Assembly: GCF_003478335.1 (NCBI RefSeq)
Contig: NZ_QUFB01000009.1
Location: 12,425 to 76,424, forward strand
Length of the DNA: 64,000 nucleotides
Direction: 5' to 3'
From: Clostridium sp. AM49-4BH
Lineage (GTDB): Bacteria > Bacillota > Clostridia > Lachnospirales > Lachnospiraceae
The translations under genes and the position numbers were made by a program. Shown one piece after another: positions 47,539 through 57,206 of this stretch. The notes beneath the pieces were generated by a model, which made no database searches, was not told where the DNA came from, and was given only the letters and a program-made list of their open reading frames with translations. Position 1 is the first letter of the stretch. Each line of letters starts with the position of its first letter.

Positions 47539-48341
47539 TGCGAAAGGCACGGGATGTTTCGTATCGGAGAAAATTTGACCTCAAGCAGGTGGAAAAAGCG
47601 CAGAATAAGCGGCAATGGATTTTGCTCGGTGTAGTGCTCAGCTTGCTGGCGTGTCTGGCTGTTGCAGGGACTACTGCTGTAGTAACAAAGCATTATATGC
47701 TGCTTAGTGCTGTCGTCTTGGTCGGCGGTCTGCTGCCAATGTTTTTTGTCTTTGAATACAGAAGACCGCAGGCAAGAGAGATCGTGACGCTTGCCATTAT
47801 GACGGCACTCTGCGTCGGTGTCAACGAGCTGTGCAGTCATACGATCCCACTCCATGCCGGAACGGCATTTGTCATTTTGACGGGAACGTGTTTAGGCCCG
47901 GAGGCTGGCTTTATGGTTGGTGCTTTAAGCAGACTGCTGTGCAACTTTTTTGACGGACAGGGACCTTGGACCCCGTGGCAGATGTTGACGTGGGGATTGC
48001 TCGGGATCTGTTTTGGCGTTATTTATTCGCGGGGAAAACGCTTTCATAACTCGGTGCGCTTTGTGATAGGATTGGCAGTTATGGCATTTATCACAGTGTT
48101 TGTTGTGTATGGTGGCATTATGAATTTTGCAGCGTGGTTAATGGATCATGCAATGAGTCCGCAAAACAGTGCACTCACGAAGGAAGAATTGCTAATGGTC
48201 TATGCAGCGGGCGTTCCGTATGATCTTACCCACGCCGGAACAACGGCTCTTTGCATTTTGCTGTTTGGTCATACCGTGATCGAAAAACTGCAGCGCATAC
48301 AGATAAAATACGGGATATACAAAAGAACACCATGGCGTTGA
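47538..48341 (+). CDS. ECF transporter S component, probable corrinoid carrier
   Basis: 267 residues. After a charged N-terminus and two helices comes the substrate-binding core: LGGLLPMFF-like segment, GTCLGPEAGFMVGALSRLLC and DGQGPWTPWQMLTWG. The QGPWTPWQ segment is shared by S components I associate with B12 precursors or other corrinoids. Substrate is supported only by context: DUF4430 protein upstream and a cobalamin riboswitch just downstream. The start at 47538 overlaps the ATPase stop (TGATG). Confidence 0.75.
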   Translation: MRKARDVSYRRKFDLKQVEKAQNKRQWILLGVVLSLLACLAVAGTTAVVTKHYMLLSAVVLVGGLLPMFFVFEYRRPQAREIVTLAIMTALCVGVNELCSHTIPLHAGTAFVILTGTCLGPEAGFMVGALSRLLCNFFDGQGPWTPWQMLTWGLLGICFGVIYSRGKRFHNSVRFVIGLAVMAFITVFVVYGGIMNFAAWLMDHAMSPQNSALTKEELLMVYAAGVPYDLTHAGTTALCILLFGHTVIEKLQRIQIKYGIYKRTPWR

Positions 48342-48367
48342 CAAACTATAGAATGGGGTGTTATCCT
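48338..48367 (+). promoter_or_regulatory. Promoter for the riboswitch transcript
   Basis: TTGACA at 48338-48343 overlaps the end of the S-component gene, and TATCCT lies at 48362-48367 (spacer 18). It would start transcription about 60 bases before the cobalamin aptamer, making the secreted gene independent of the ECF operon. Confidence 0.5.
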
Positions 48368-48435
48368 AGGAAAGATCGGTGGTGCGCAGATGCAGTCGCA
48401 CTGCATGGATCAATGAAAAGATAAGATAATATTAG

Positions 48436-48600
48436 TAACTACTCGGGTTTTTGCGAAAAATTAATAGGGAAGGCGGTGTGAGTCCGCCACAGCCCCCGCT
48501 GCCGTATTAGGGGATGGCTGCAACAATATACCACTGGCATGATGCTGGGAAGGGGTTGCAGACAGGAGATCCTTAAGTCGGAAGACCTGCCCGGTAGGGT
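48436..48600 (+). promoter_or_regulatory. Cobalamin riboswitch
   Basis: Conserved core GGGAAGGCGGTGTGAGTCCG then CCACAGCCCCCGCTGCCGT, an inner GCCACTG-like stretch (ACCACTGGCATGATGCTGGG), and the B12 box AAGTCGGAAGACCTGCC at about 48574-48590. Outer stem TACTCGGG with CCCGGTA closes it. It controls the secreted protein starting at 48851, normally switching it off when adenosylcobalamin is plentiful. The roughly 250-base gap between aptamer and gene holds the expression platform; its terminator was not resolved by eye. Confidence 0.93.
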
Positions 48601-48850
48601 GAGATATGACCTTTCGGAGGGAGAGGGAGTGTTTTGACGAAATAATTTGCAAGTTGCGATTTTGTCATCACAATTCCTGCGTTTTTTGCACAGGAGCAGT
48701 GTAATCCATAGGGAGATCTGTTCCTTTGAAAATGAGTTCGCAGGAATTTTCTTTGTTATCCTATCGCAAACAATCTGTCAAAATGAGACTGAGGTATGCC
48801 TTGGATCTGACAGAAATTTAGTACGCGATATGCGAGAAAGAAGGGGACAA

Positions 48851-50104
48851 ATGAAACAGAAGAAATTAATCGCCCTTTTATTGTCGACAGCATTATTGCT
48901 TTCCGGCGTTAATGTACAGACAAGTAAGGCGGCAGACGAGCAGAAACAGCAGACAGTAGCAGTTACACTTCATATGGAGAGAGATGCAGATACTGTATTG
49001 GCTCCGGTAACTGTAACAATGACAGAAGACGATAAGAATAATGATTTTGGTATTGGTCTGGCAACAGGTCAGGCTGCAACGTATTCTCCACTTCGTGCTT
49101 TTGCAAAATATTTGGCAACGAAGAAAAAGGTTACCAATGATCAGATGAGCAAATATATCATTGCCAGCCCATCCAGCTACGGCGGACTGTGGGTAAGTGG
49201 TCTTTCTCTGAATGGTGATGGAATTGGTGCAGCAAGCACAGCAGGAACAGACAGTGAAGTATCTTGGATGTATTCCGTCAATAAGACAGCAGGTGCGGTA
49301 TCTATGGATCAGTACAACTGCAAGGCTGGAGATAAGGTTGACATTTATGCAAGTTATTATCATATGACAGATCCGGTTACTTATGCAGGCATTCAGAGTG
49401 CATATACGGCATTTTCTTCAGATCAGTATACAACATCTTTTGATAAAGATTCAAAGGGATCGGTCACATTGACTTTGACCGAATATGGTGCAACATACGA
49501 TGCAAATTATAATCCGATCCCATATACCAAGCCGGTAGCAAATGCTGAAGTGTATGTTGCTAAAGCTCCACTTATCACGAAAACAACAAGCAGTAATACA
49601 GAAGTGACAGGTGCAACAAAACAGAATGCAGTGAAGACTCTTAAGACAGATGCGAATGGTAAAGTGACAGTTACATTTAACAATAAGGAATTCGGTGAGT
49701 ATTATGTATCTGCGGCAAAATGGACAGAGGATGGTAAGCATAACCTGTTAGTACGTCCATTTACTACGATTGCCGTACATCAGATAACAGGCGGCCCTGC
49801 CGTTGTTAAGGTGACGAAACCGGCTCAGGTGAAGTCTTTGAAAGCAAAGGTTGTTAAGGGCAAAAAGGCTAAGAAGAGCGTAAAATTAACTTGGAAAAAG
49901 GCATCCCGTGCAAAGGGCTATCAGGTATACGTTTCCAAGAAAAATAAGAAGCACTTCAAGAAGAGCGCTACCGTTAAGAAGACCAAGAAGACCTTGAAGT
50001 TAAAGAAAGGTACCTATTATGTAAAGGTACGTGCTTACAACAAGACTGGTAAAAAGGTTAAGACCGGTAAATTTAGCAAGATTGTTAAAGTAAAAGTAAA
50101 ATAA
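48851..50104 (+). CDS. Riboswitch-controlled secreted protein with DUF4430-like and fibronectin-III-like domains
   Basis: 417 residues. Signal peptide (LIALLLSTALLLSGVNVQTSKA), then a beta-rich ~100-residue domain with EVSWMYSVNKTAGAVSMDQY and KAGDKVDIYASYYH, resembling the DUF4430 fold, then a repeat with an Ig/Big-like domain, and a C-terminal Lys-rich fibronectin-III-like domain (SVKLTWKKASRAKGYQVYVS). Start MKQKK at 48851 follows GAAGGGGAC. Control by a cobalamin riboswitch argues for a role in corrinoid capture outside the cell. The basic tail probably binds the wall. Confidence 0.78.
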   Translation: MKQKKLIALLLSTALLLSGVNVQTSKAADEQKQQTVAVTLHMERDADTVLAPVTVTMTEDDKNNDFGIGLATGQAATYSPLRAFAKYLATKKKVTNDQMSKYIIASPSSYGGLWVSGLSLNGDGIGAASTAGTDSEVSWMYSVNKTAGAVSMDQYNCKAGDKVDIYASYYHMTDPVTYAGIQSAYTAFSSDQYTTSFDKDSKGSVTLTLTEYGATYDANYNPIPYTKPVANAEVYVAKAPLITKTTSSNTEVTGATKQNAVKTLKTDANGKVTVTFNNKEFGEYYVSAAKWTEDGKHNLLVRPFTTIAVHQITGGPAVVKVTKPAQVKSLKAKVVKGKKAKKSVKLTWKKASRAKGYQVYVSKKNKKHFKKSATVKKTKKTLKLKKGTYYVKVRAYNKTGKKVKTGKFSKIVKVKVK

Positions 50105-50191
50105 AAATAACAATTGTAGGAGGAGTGTCTGTGCTGTTTTGCAATACCGCACAGGTATTTTCCTTGGTACAAGAAAGTAAATGAGGTTATC

Positions 50192-51790
50192 ATGAGACGA
50201 ACGATTTGTAAGATAATGGGCGCCGTAATGATAATGTCTCTTATATGGAGCGCACCGTCCGTGACTGCATCGGATCGTTCTGAGTCACAGAACATCACGT
50301 CGGTGCGTACTCCGATCAATGACAAAAAGGGCGGGACCGTTTGGACCCGTTCTTTTTCTGTTGATGGGACATTAACATATAATTCTACGCCGGTCATTAC
50401 GGATGATGCTATTTATTTGGTGAGTGGAAACACATTATATGAACTTGATCTTGACGGAAATATAAAACGTCAGATGGCACTTGCGGCAACAATGAACTCG
50501 GTGTGCTATATGAGCAGACAGGAAAATACTTTGTGGATCCCACTGTCTGGTGGAACGATGCAGTGTGTAGATATAAACACAATGCAGTCCTTGTGGGTCA
50601 GCGAAGCCTTTGGCGGACAGTCGCTTTCGTATGTTACTGTATATAACGGATATGTGTATGCCGGCACAGCGGAAGTATCCATAAACAGCACACAGGGAAC
50701 CTTTTATTGTCTGGATGCACGTACCGGCAAATTGCAGTGGAAATACCGCAATGAGGAACAGCCGGGCGGCTATTACTGGGGTGGATCGGTTGTTATGGAT
50801 GACAAGCTGTACTTTGCCGGGGACAATGGGATCCTGGTGGAACACGATCTTGTGGAAGACACTGTTTATCGGGAAATATCCATTACACAAAAAGGAAGGA
50901 TACGAAGTGATCTTCAATATGTGGCAGCAGAGCATGCAATCTATGCGACATCCAATGCCGGGGAGATCTGCCGGTTCGATGGCAGTGAAGTGACAACATA
51001 TACTATGTTTCCGCGGGCAAAAGCAGTCAATTGCACCAGTACGATGTCGATCGTCGATGACACGGCATATGTGGGCGCAATGGCTGATGGCATGGGATAT
51101 TTGTGCGTATGGGATATGCAGACACATAGCATGCGCTATACCGTGAAGACCGGAAAAGCCTGCGAAGTAAAGGCAACACCTCTTGTCAGTACAGCATATG
51201 AGGATGGAAATTATGTATATTATACCTGTAATAATCCACCGGGTGGTGTGTACTTTATCAAAGACACCAAACAGGGGACGCCTGCGGTGCAGAAGACACT
51301 GTATGAACCGGCTGCAGCCAGACAGTATTGCATGTCGAGCATTGTGGCAGGGTCAAATGGTGTATTGTATTACAGCAATGATACCGGGACGCTTTTTGCG
51401 GTATCGGAGGTAGAACACAGCTCAGATATTGTACCATCGGCAAGTCCGGCCGTGACCAAAAGTCCGGCTGGCATGTCGAAACCATCAGCTTCGGTAAAAC
51501 CGATGGCATCAAAAACAAAACGGCCGAAAACACCGACAAAAGTGCGTCTCATCAAGAAAAAAAATGGCTGTAAAATAAGCTGGAAAAAGGGAAAACTTGC
51601 CACAAGAACTATCGTGTATGTAAAGGCAGGCAAGGGAAAATGGAAAAAATGTGCGAGCACGACTGGAAAATCGTATCGTTATCGGAGCAAAACCAAGAAA
51701 AAAGTACAGTTTCGCTTGCGCAGTGCAAGGAAAAACGGTAAGAGATGGATTTACTCCGGATATACCAAAAAGTACCAATATCGCAGATGA
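50192..51790 (+). CDS. Secreted PQQ-like beta-propeller protein with Lys-rich C-terminus
   Basis: 532 residues. Signal peptide (KIMGAVMIMSLIWSAPSVTA), then repeated propeller blades (ITDDAIYLVSGNTLYELDLD, FYCLDARTGKLQWKY, AIYATSNAGEICRFDG) over residues 40-400. A Ser/Pro/Lys linker and a basic fibronectin-like tail follow (VRLIKKKNGCKISWKKGK). No quinone-binding or enzymatic residues are evident, so it is probably a binding scaffold. It lies 87 bases after the riboswitch-controlled gene and may share its control. Confidence 0.8.
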   Translation: MRRTICKIMGAVMIMSLIWSAPSVTASDRSESQNITSVRTPINDKKGGTVWTRSFSVDGTLTYNSTPVITDDAIYLVSGNTLYELDLDGNIKRQMALAATMNSVCYMSRQENTLWIPLSGGTMQCVDINTMQSLWVSEAFGGQSLSYVTVYNGYVYAGTAEVSINSTQGTFYCLDARTGKLQWKYRNEEQPGGYYWGGSVVMDDKLYFAGDNGILVEHDLVEDTVYREISITQKGRIRSDLQYVAAEHAIYATSNAGEICRFDGSEVTTYTMFPRAKAVNCTSTMSIVDDTAYVGAMADGMGYLCVWDMQTHSMRYTVKTGKACEVKATPLVSTAYEDGNYVYYTCNNPPGGVYFIKDTKQGTPAVQKTLYEPAAARQYCMSSIVAGSNGVLYYSNDTGTLFAVSEVEHSSDIVPSASPAVTKSPAGMSKPSASVKPMASKTKRPKTPTKVRLIKKKNGCKISWKKGKLATRTIVYVKAGKGKWKKCASTTGKSYRYRSKTKKKVQFRLRSARKNGKRWIYSGYTKKYQYRR

Positions 51791-51890
51791 CACTGCGGGC
51801 GCGAATAGCTTGCCTGTAGATGGACTTTGTGGTACTCTATAAAAGAATGGCTGAATCTGTCAATTTTGATAAAAACGGGGGGGTTGTTCC

Positions 51891-52649
51891 ATGGAACAGG
51901 ATGTGACAATGTATCAGGGATTTGCGGATACGTATGACCGATTAATGGATGAAATTCCATATGATGCGTGGCATGCCTATATTTTGGAACTGCTTCGGGA
52001 AAATCAGATAGAGGATGGTATCGTAGTCGATCTGGCATGTGGCACCGGAGCCATGACAAGCCGGCTGGCGGCAGATGGTTATGACGTGATCGGCATTGAT
52101 CTTTCCGCAGAAATGTTAGAAGCGGCCAGAGATAAATGTCCGGACAGTGTACTGCTGTTGCAGCAGGATATGTGCGAGTTAGACTTGTATGGCACAGCAA
52201 GAGCATTTGTGTGTGTCTGTGACGGTATGAATTATTTGACGGAGTTAGAAATGCTGCGTCAGACGTTTGAGAAAGTGTTTCTGTTTTTGGATCAGGATGG
52301 CGTGTTTCTCTTTGACATGAAGACGGCATATTTTTATGAGCATTGTCTGGGAGATCAGACGATCACGGATAATCGTGAGGATGTATCGCTGATCTGGGAA
52401 AATGCCTATGACAAAGAAACCGGGCTCAATGAATATTTGCTGACGATCTTTGCAATGGTGGATGAGGAGCGGCAATTATTTGAGCGTACGGAGGAGTATC
52501 ATGTACAGCGGGCATATCCGTTGCAAGACATAATGGAACTATTGCAGCAATGCGGCTTTCAGGCAGACGTATACGAGGCGTGTACGAAGAAAGCACCGTC
52601 AGCAGAGACCGAGAGAGTATATTTTGTCGCGCATAAAAGGCCGGCATAA
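51891..52649 (+). CDS. SAM-dependent methyltransferase
   Basis: 252 residues. VVDLACGTGAMTSRLAADG is motif I, VIGIDLSAEMLEAARDKC motif II, and CVCDGMNYLTELE motif IV. It resembles small-molecule class I methyltransferases of unknown substrate found near tRNA or hslO genes in Firmicutes. The ATG follows a G-rich ribosome site after 9 bases. Confidence 0.85.
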   Translation: MEQDVTMYQGFADTYDRLMDEIPYDAWHAYILELLRENQIEDGIVVDLACGTGAMTSRLAADGYDVIGIDLSAEMLEAARDKCPDSVLLLQQDMCELDLYGTARAFVCVCDGMNYLTELEMLRQTFEKVFLFLDQDGVFLFDMKTAYFYEHCLGDQTITDNREDVSLIWENAYDKETGLNEYLLTIFAMVDEERQLFERTEEYHVQRAYPLQDIMELLQQCGFQADVYEACTKKAPSAETERVYFVAHKRPA

Positions 52650-52727
52650 GGCAGGGCAGAACAGTGCCTTTTGCACAGCATAAAAGCATAGAATGTATGC
52701 GGACCTAGAAAGGAATGTAGAATTATT

Positions 52728-53606
52728 ATGAATCAGGAAGATTATATTGTTAGAGCAATGGGAGCAGACAGACAGCTCCGCTTATTCGCAGTGACGAGCC
52801 GTAATCTGGTAGAACGTGCCAGAGAGATTCACAATACCAGTCCGGTGGCAACGGCTGCATTGGGTCGTCTGCTTACGGCGGGCAGTATGATGGGCAGTAT
52901 GATGAAAGGCGATAAAGATGTATTGACACTGCAGATACAGTGCGGTGGTCAGATCGGGGGACTAACCGTGACGGCAGATGCACAGGCTAATGTCAAAGGC
53001 TATGTCAAGGAGCCAAACGTAATACTGCCGCCTAACGCCAAAGGAAAGTTGGATGTCGCCGGTGCAGTGGGACCGGGATTTTTGAATGTGATCCGTGATA
53101 TTGGCATGAAAGAGCCATATAATGGACAAACACATTTGGTTTCCGGGGAGATTGCCGAAGATTTGACATATTATTATGCTACATCTGAACAGATACCATC
53201 TTCGGTAGGTTTGGGTGTACTTATGGACAAAGACAATCATGTCAAGCAGGCGGGAGGATTCATCATTCAAGTGATGCCTTTTGCAGAGGATACGGTGATC
53301 GATCGTTTAGAGGCAACTCTGAAAGAAATGCATTCCGTTACGCAGCTGCAGGAGCAGGGAATGAGTCCGGAAGATATGTTAGAGTATCTGATGGGAGATC
53401 TTGGCGTAGAGATCACAGACCGTGTGCCGACACAGTACCACTGTAATTGTTCCAAAGACCGTGTTTCCAAGGCGATTGCCAGCATTGGACGTAAGGATCT
53501 GGAGGAAATGATCGCAGATGGAGAGCCAATAGAGGTAAATTGCAGTTTTTGCGGCTCTCATTACAAGTTTGATACCGAAGATTTGCAGAAATTATTACAA
53601 CAGTGA
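52728..53606 (+). CDS. hslO: Redox-regulated chaperone Hsp33
   Basis: 292 residues, standard size. The N-terminal domain carries YIVRAMGADRQLRLFAVTSR and GRLLTAGSMMGSMMKGDKD. The C-terminal zinc switch is CNC at about residues 240-242 and CSFC about 30 residues later. Oxidation releases zinc and exposes the holdase surface. RBS is AAAGGAATG. Confidence 0.96.
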   Translation: MNQEDYIVRAMGADRQLRLFAVTSRNLVERAREIHNTSPVATAALGRLLTAGSMMGSMMKGDKDVLTLQIQCGGQIGGLTVTADAQANVKGYVKEPNVILPPNAKGKLDVAGAVGPGFLNVIRDIGMKEPYNGQTHLVSGEIAEDLTYYYATSEQIPSSVGLGVLMDKDNHVKQAGGFIIQVMPFAEDTVIDRLEATLKEMHSVTQLQEQGMSPEDMLEYLMGDLGVEITDRVPTQYHCNCSKDRVSKAIASIGRKDLEEMIADGEPIEVNCSFCGSHYKFDTEDLQKLLQQ

Positions 53607-53622
53607 TGAGGAGTGTTTCAGC

Positions 53623-55970
53623 ATGTCGAAGAAAAAATTGGGCGTATGCATAGCGGTCACGCTTTTGTGTACCATAGTATTCGCATTTATCATGACAGAT
53701 AACAAAATATCGAGTGCAACAGCGATAGGCGAAGTGCGCGTAAATGGTTATCTGAACGTGCGCAAGGGGCCAAGCAAAAAGTACGGTTTTGTGAAGTCCG
53801 GTGGTGCGAAAGTGACGCTTGCAGATGGCAAACGTGTGACGATCATTGCCAAGAATGGTAAATGGTATCATGTTAAATTTAAGCTTGCCAGAAAAACGTT
53901 TAAGGGATATTTGCATTCCAGTTATGTAAAGGTACAGACGGGTAAGGTGCGCACTTCGATATGTGGTAAGGTTTTAGTATCCGGTCAGCAGTTGCACACG
54001 AAAGCGAATGAGAACTCCAGCATGACAAAAGTGGACGGCAATGTTGTCAAGATGGTAAAAGGGACATCCGTAAAGATCTTATCGGAAAAAATATATAATA
54101 ACCAGAAATGGTATTATATCTCCTTTAAGCAGGGAAATGCCAAGTGTAAGGGTTATGTACAGTCGATCCATGTAAAAGTAGATTATAAAAAAGGAATGCC
54201 TGCCAAGATCACAACGAATGCCGTGCTTAATCTGATGGCGAAAGCAGGACGTGTTGCCCCTAAGAAAGTAAAAGGAAAAAAGATCCGTCTAACCAATAAT
54301 ATGCAGGTGACTGCTATCGGGGAGAAAGCAATAGGAGGATTTCGTTATTATAAGATTTCTGTGCGCAGTGGTTCTAGGACGGTGAAAGGTTATGTACCGG
54401 AGAAGCATTTACTTTTCCAGATCGTGAAGACGGAAGTTCCGGGTGTTGTACCGAAAGTAACTGCCAAACCGACACCAAAACCGACGAAGAAGCCAAAGGC
54501 AACACGGAAACCTACAGAAACAACACAGACAGAGCATTTGTCCGTGTCAGATGCTCAGTTCAAGAAACAACTGCAGCAGCAGGGATTTCCAAGTACATAT
54601 ATTACACCGCTTATGAAATTGCACAAGCAATATCCTAAGTGGGAATTCGAGGCCTTCAAGACCGGTCTTGACTGGAATGCAGCCGTGGCAGCAGAATCCA
54701 AAGTAGGTTTAACCTGTTAAGCAATAGCAAATCATACGACTGGAAATCGACAGCAGACGGAGCATATAACTGGAAAACCGATAAATTTGTCGTATTTGAC
54801 GGGTCAACGTGGGTGACGGCATCCGTTAAAGCTGTGAGATATTATATGGATCCGCGCAATTTCCTAGATGAGCGTGGCATCTTCCAGTTTGAATCGTTGA
54901 AGTACAGAAGTGATGTACAGACGCAAACCGGAGTAGAAAATGTTTTGCGGAATACGCCGATGTATAATACAAACTTTACGTACACAAACAACGCTGGAAA
55001 GAACGTTTCCATTAAATATTCCAAAGCATTTATGGAAGCAGCAGCGGCATCTAAGGTGAGTCCATATCATTTGGCATCCCGTGTGAAGCAGGAGGTTGTC
55101 ATCAGCTCTACGATGATGTCCAGTTCTGTATCCGGTAATGTGGCTGGTTATAAAGGCATTTATAACTTCTACAACATTGGAGCCAACAGCGGTGCCAATG
55201 CTGTCAAGAACGGTTTGAAATGGGCCAGTACAGGTACGGATTACTCCAGACCGTGGAATAATCGATATCGTTCTATTTACGGCGGAGCCTGCTACATCGG
55301 AAAGCAGTATATCAATGTCGGCCAGAATACGTTGTATCTGCAGAAGTTTAATGTAACAGCGACGAAGAGGTACGATCATCAATATATGGCAAACATTGAG
55401 GCGCCTAATAATGAAGCGACAAAGACAGCGAATGCATATGGAAGCGATAAAGACAATACGCCAATTGTATTTTCAATACCGGTATACAATAACATGCCGG
55501 TGAGTGCCTGTGACATACCATCCGGTGGTAAGAATCCAAATAATTATCTTAAGAATCTGTATGTTCAGGGTCATGCTTTTTCGGCACCGTTTGCACTCGG
55601 AGATACCGGATCTAAGACGTATAAGACAACGGTAGCCAACAAAGTAAAATCCGTCAAAGTAGTGGCAAGTGCAGTGAGCACAGCAGCGACGGTAACGGGA
55701 ACAGGCAGCAAGAGACTATCGGTGGGCAAGAATACGATCATCGTTAAGGTTAAGTCAGCCAGTGGCTCGACACGTTCTTACAAAATTGTTGTGACGAGAA
55801 AATCAGCGGCAAAGGGCGCAGTTAATACAGAAGCAGTTTCAAAGAAACAGACGAAATCCGGCAAAACGAAGAAGACGTCCAAGAAACCGCATGCAACCAA
55901 AAGACCGCAGGTAACCAAAGAGCCGCAAGCCTATGATGAAGATCTGTCGGATGCAGATTCGGGAGAATAG
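53623..55970 (+). CDS. Secreted SH3b / glucosaminidase autolysin, frameshifted
   Basis: Two frames join near 54710: adding one A in TTTAACC gives VGLNLLSNSKSYDWKST and runs to 55970, about 782 residues. Signal anchor (VCIAVTLLCTIVFAFIM), then three SH3b-like domains (VNGYLNVRKGPSKKYGFV and later copies), a Pro/Lys linker, and a glucosaminidase domain (MDPRNFLDERGIFQFE, SRVKQEVVISSTMMSSSVSG, IYNFYNIGANSG) with its catalytic Glu in VKQE. A cadherin-like beta domain and a basic tail follow. It cleaves peptidoglycan glycan chains during growth or separation. Confidence 0.85.
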
Positions 55971-55984
55971 AATATAGAATAATG

Positions 55985-56017
55985 TGTATCCTGCTGCATC
56001 AGCAGCAGGATACTTAT
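55985..56017 (+). terminator. Terminator hairpin after the autolysin gene
   Basis: GTATCCTGCTGC (55986-55997) and GCAGCAGGATAC (56002-56013) form a perfect 12-bp stem with loop ATCA. The following T-run is short. Confidence 0.65.
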
Positions 56018-56055
56018 GAAAAGTTTGCAGACTGAGAAAGGAATGCAGTATTCAT

Positions 56056-57186
56056 ATGAAAAACCCCATACAGTACAAGCAAATAGTGGATCATGGGATA
56101 AGAGCAGCAGGGTGTATCATCCTGTTGCTCCTTATTTGCGTTTGTGGCTGGGAAAGTCATGCGTCTGCGGATTGTGCAGATATAAAGATCACAACGAAAC
56201 AGCAGGTTGTATCGAAGGGAGATACCGTGTATGTTATGGTCACTGTCACATCAACAACGGCAATGTCGGGATTTGAAGGATTTTTTACATACGATAATAC
56301 GGTATTGCAATTTCAGACCGGGGGAAGTGTTGTGTATGGCAACGATGATGCGTTTCAGATATCCGATATTGACCGGTCATCCGCTGCTACAAAACTTAAA
56401 TATTCCATTAAATTTAAGGCGAGAAAGGCTGGGGATACAGAAATTGCATTGACAGGACCGTATCACGTTTTTGGAGAAAGTACGTCCACGAAGTTGTCGG
56501 CATCTTATAATTCGCTGGTGTTGGTCGTTAAGGATCGCGAGAAGGCGACTGCGAAGGAACCACCTGTCGCAAAGAAACCAGTGCAGTCTGCACGACCGAA
56601 GAAACCACGTGGTTCAAAAACACCGTCACGTTCTGCGCGATCGAAAGAAAATAATAAAACAAACGCTGCCAAAGGAAATAAAAAAACATCGACGATAAAC
56701 GACAGGGCATTGCTCAAGTCGTTGGAGATCGAAGGCGTCACTTTATCTCCGGCATTTGCGGAACAGACTTCCGATTATACGGCAGTGATCCAAGAGGAGA
56801 AAGAATGGCTGAATGTCATATATGAGACGGAACAAAAGGGTCTTCAGGTGGAGATTACCGGAAATAAGAACTTGCAAAAAGGCAAGAATATGATTAAACT
56901 GATTGTTAAAAATGCAGATGGTGCACAGAGCGTTTATCAAGTGGAAGTGACGGTGCAGCCGGAACAGGAGACGATGGCTCCGGAGAGTGGGCAGAATGTG
57001 CCACCGGGGGATCAACTCGCCGGCAACGCAACAGCAAAACCACAGGTGGATGCATCTGAGGAGGAAATGCGCATTGAAAAACAGCGCATGCAATATATTG
57101 TAGGAATTATGGCAGCGTTTTGTGGGCTATTGATCTTGGGGATCATTTCGCTGATCAGGCGGTATCGATCTCAAAATTTGAAATAA
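56056..57186 (+). CDS. Cohesin-like domain membrane-anchored surface protein
   Basis: 376 residues. Signal peptide (GCIILLLLICVCGWESHASA), then a cohesin-type beta-sandwich (IKITTKQQVVSKGDTVYVMV, MSGFEGFFTYDNTVLQFQ, FKARKAGDTEIAL), a Lys/Ser/Arg/Pro linker, a cadherin-like beta domain (LKSLEIEGVTLSPAFAEQTS), and a C-terminal membrane helix (IVGIMAAFCGLLILGIISLI) ending in a short basic tail. Cohesin domains bind dockerins, but there is no dockerin protein here; it may instead be a general adhesion scaffold. It precedes clpC by 20 bases. Confidence 0.78.
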   Translation: MKNPIQYKQIVDHGIRAAGCIILLLLICVCGWESHASADCADIKITTKQQVVSKGDTVYVMVTVTSTTAMSGFEGFFTYDNTVLQFQTGGSVVYGNDDAFQISDIDRSSAATKLKYSIKFKARKAGDTEIALTGPYHVFGESTSTKLSASYNSLVLVVKDREKATAKEPPVAKKPVQSARPKKPRGSKTPSRSARSKENNKTNAAKGNKKTSTINDRALLKSLEIEGVTLSPAFAEQTSDYTAVIQEEKEWLNVIYETEQKGLQVEITGNKNLQKGKNMIKLIVKNADGAQSVYQVEVTVQPEQETMAPESGQNVPPGDQLAGNATAKPQVDASEEEMRIEKQRMQYIVGIMAAFCGLLILGIISLIRRYRSQNLK

Positions 57187-57206
57187 GAGCAGGAGGTTTA
57201 GAGAGT

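Noticed and set aside
56056-57186. Cellulosome scaffoldin
   Set aside because: Only one cohesin-like domain, no dockerin or carbohydrate-binding partner in the window.
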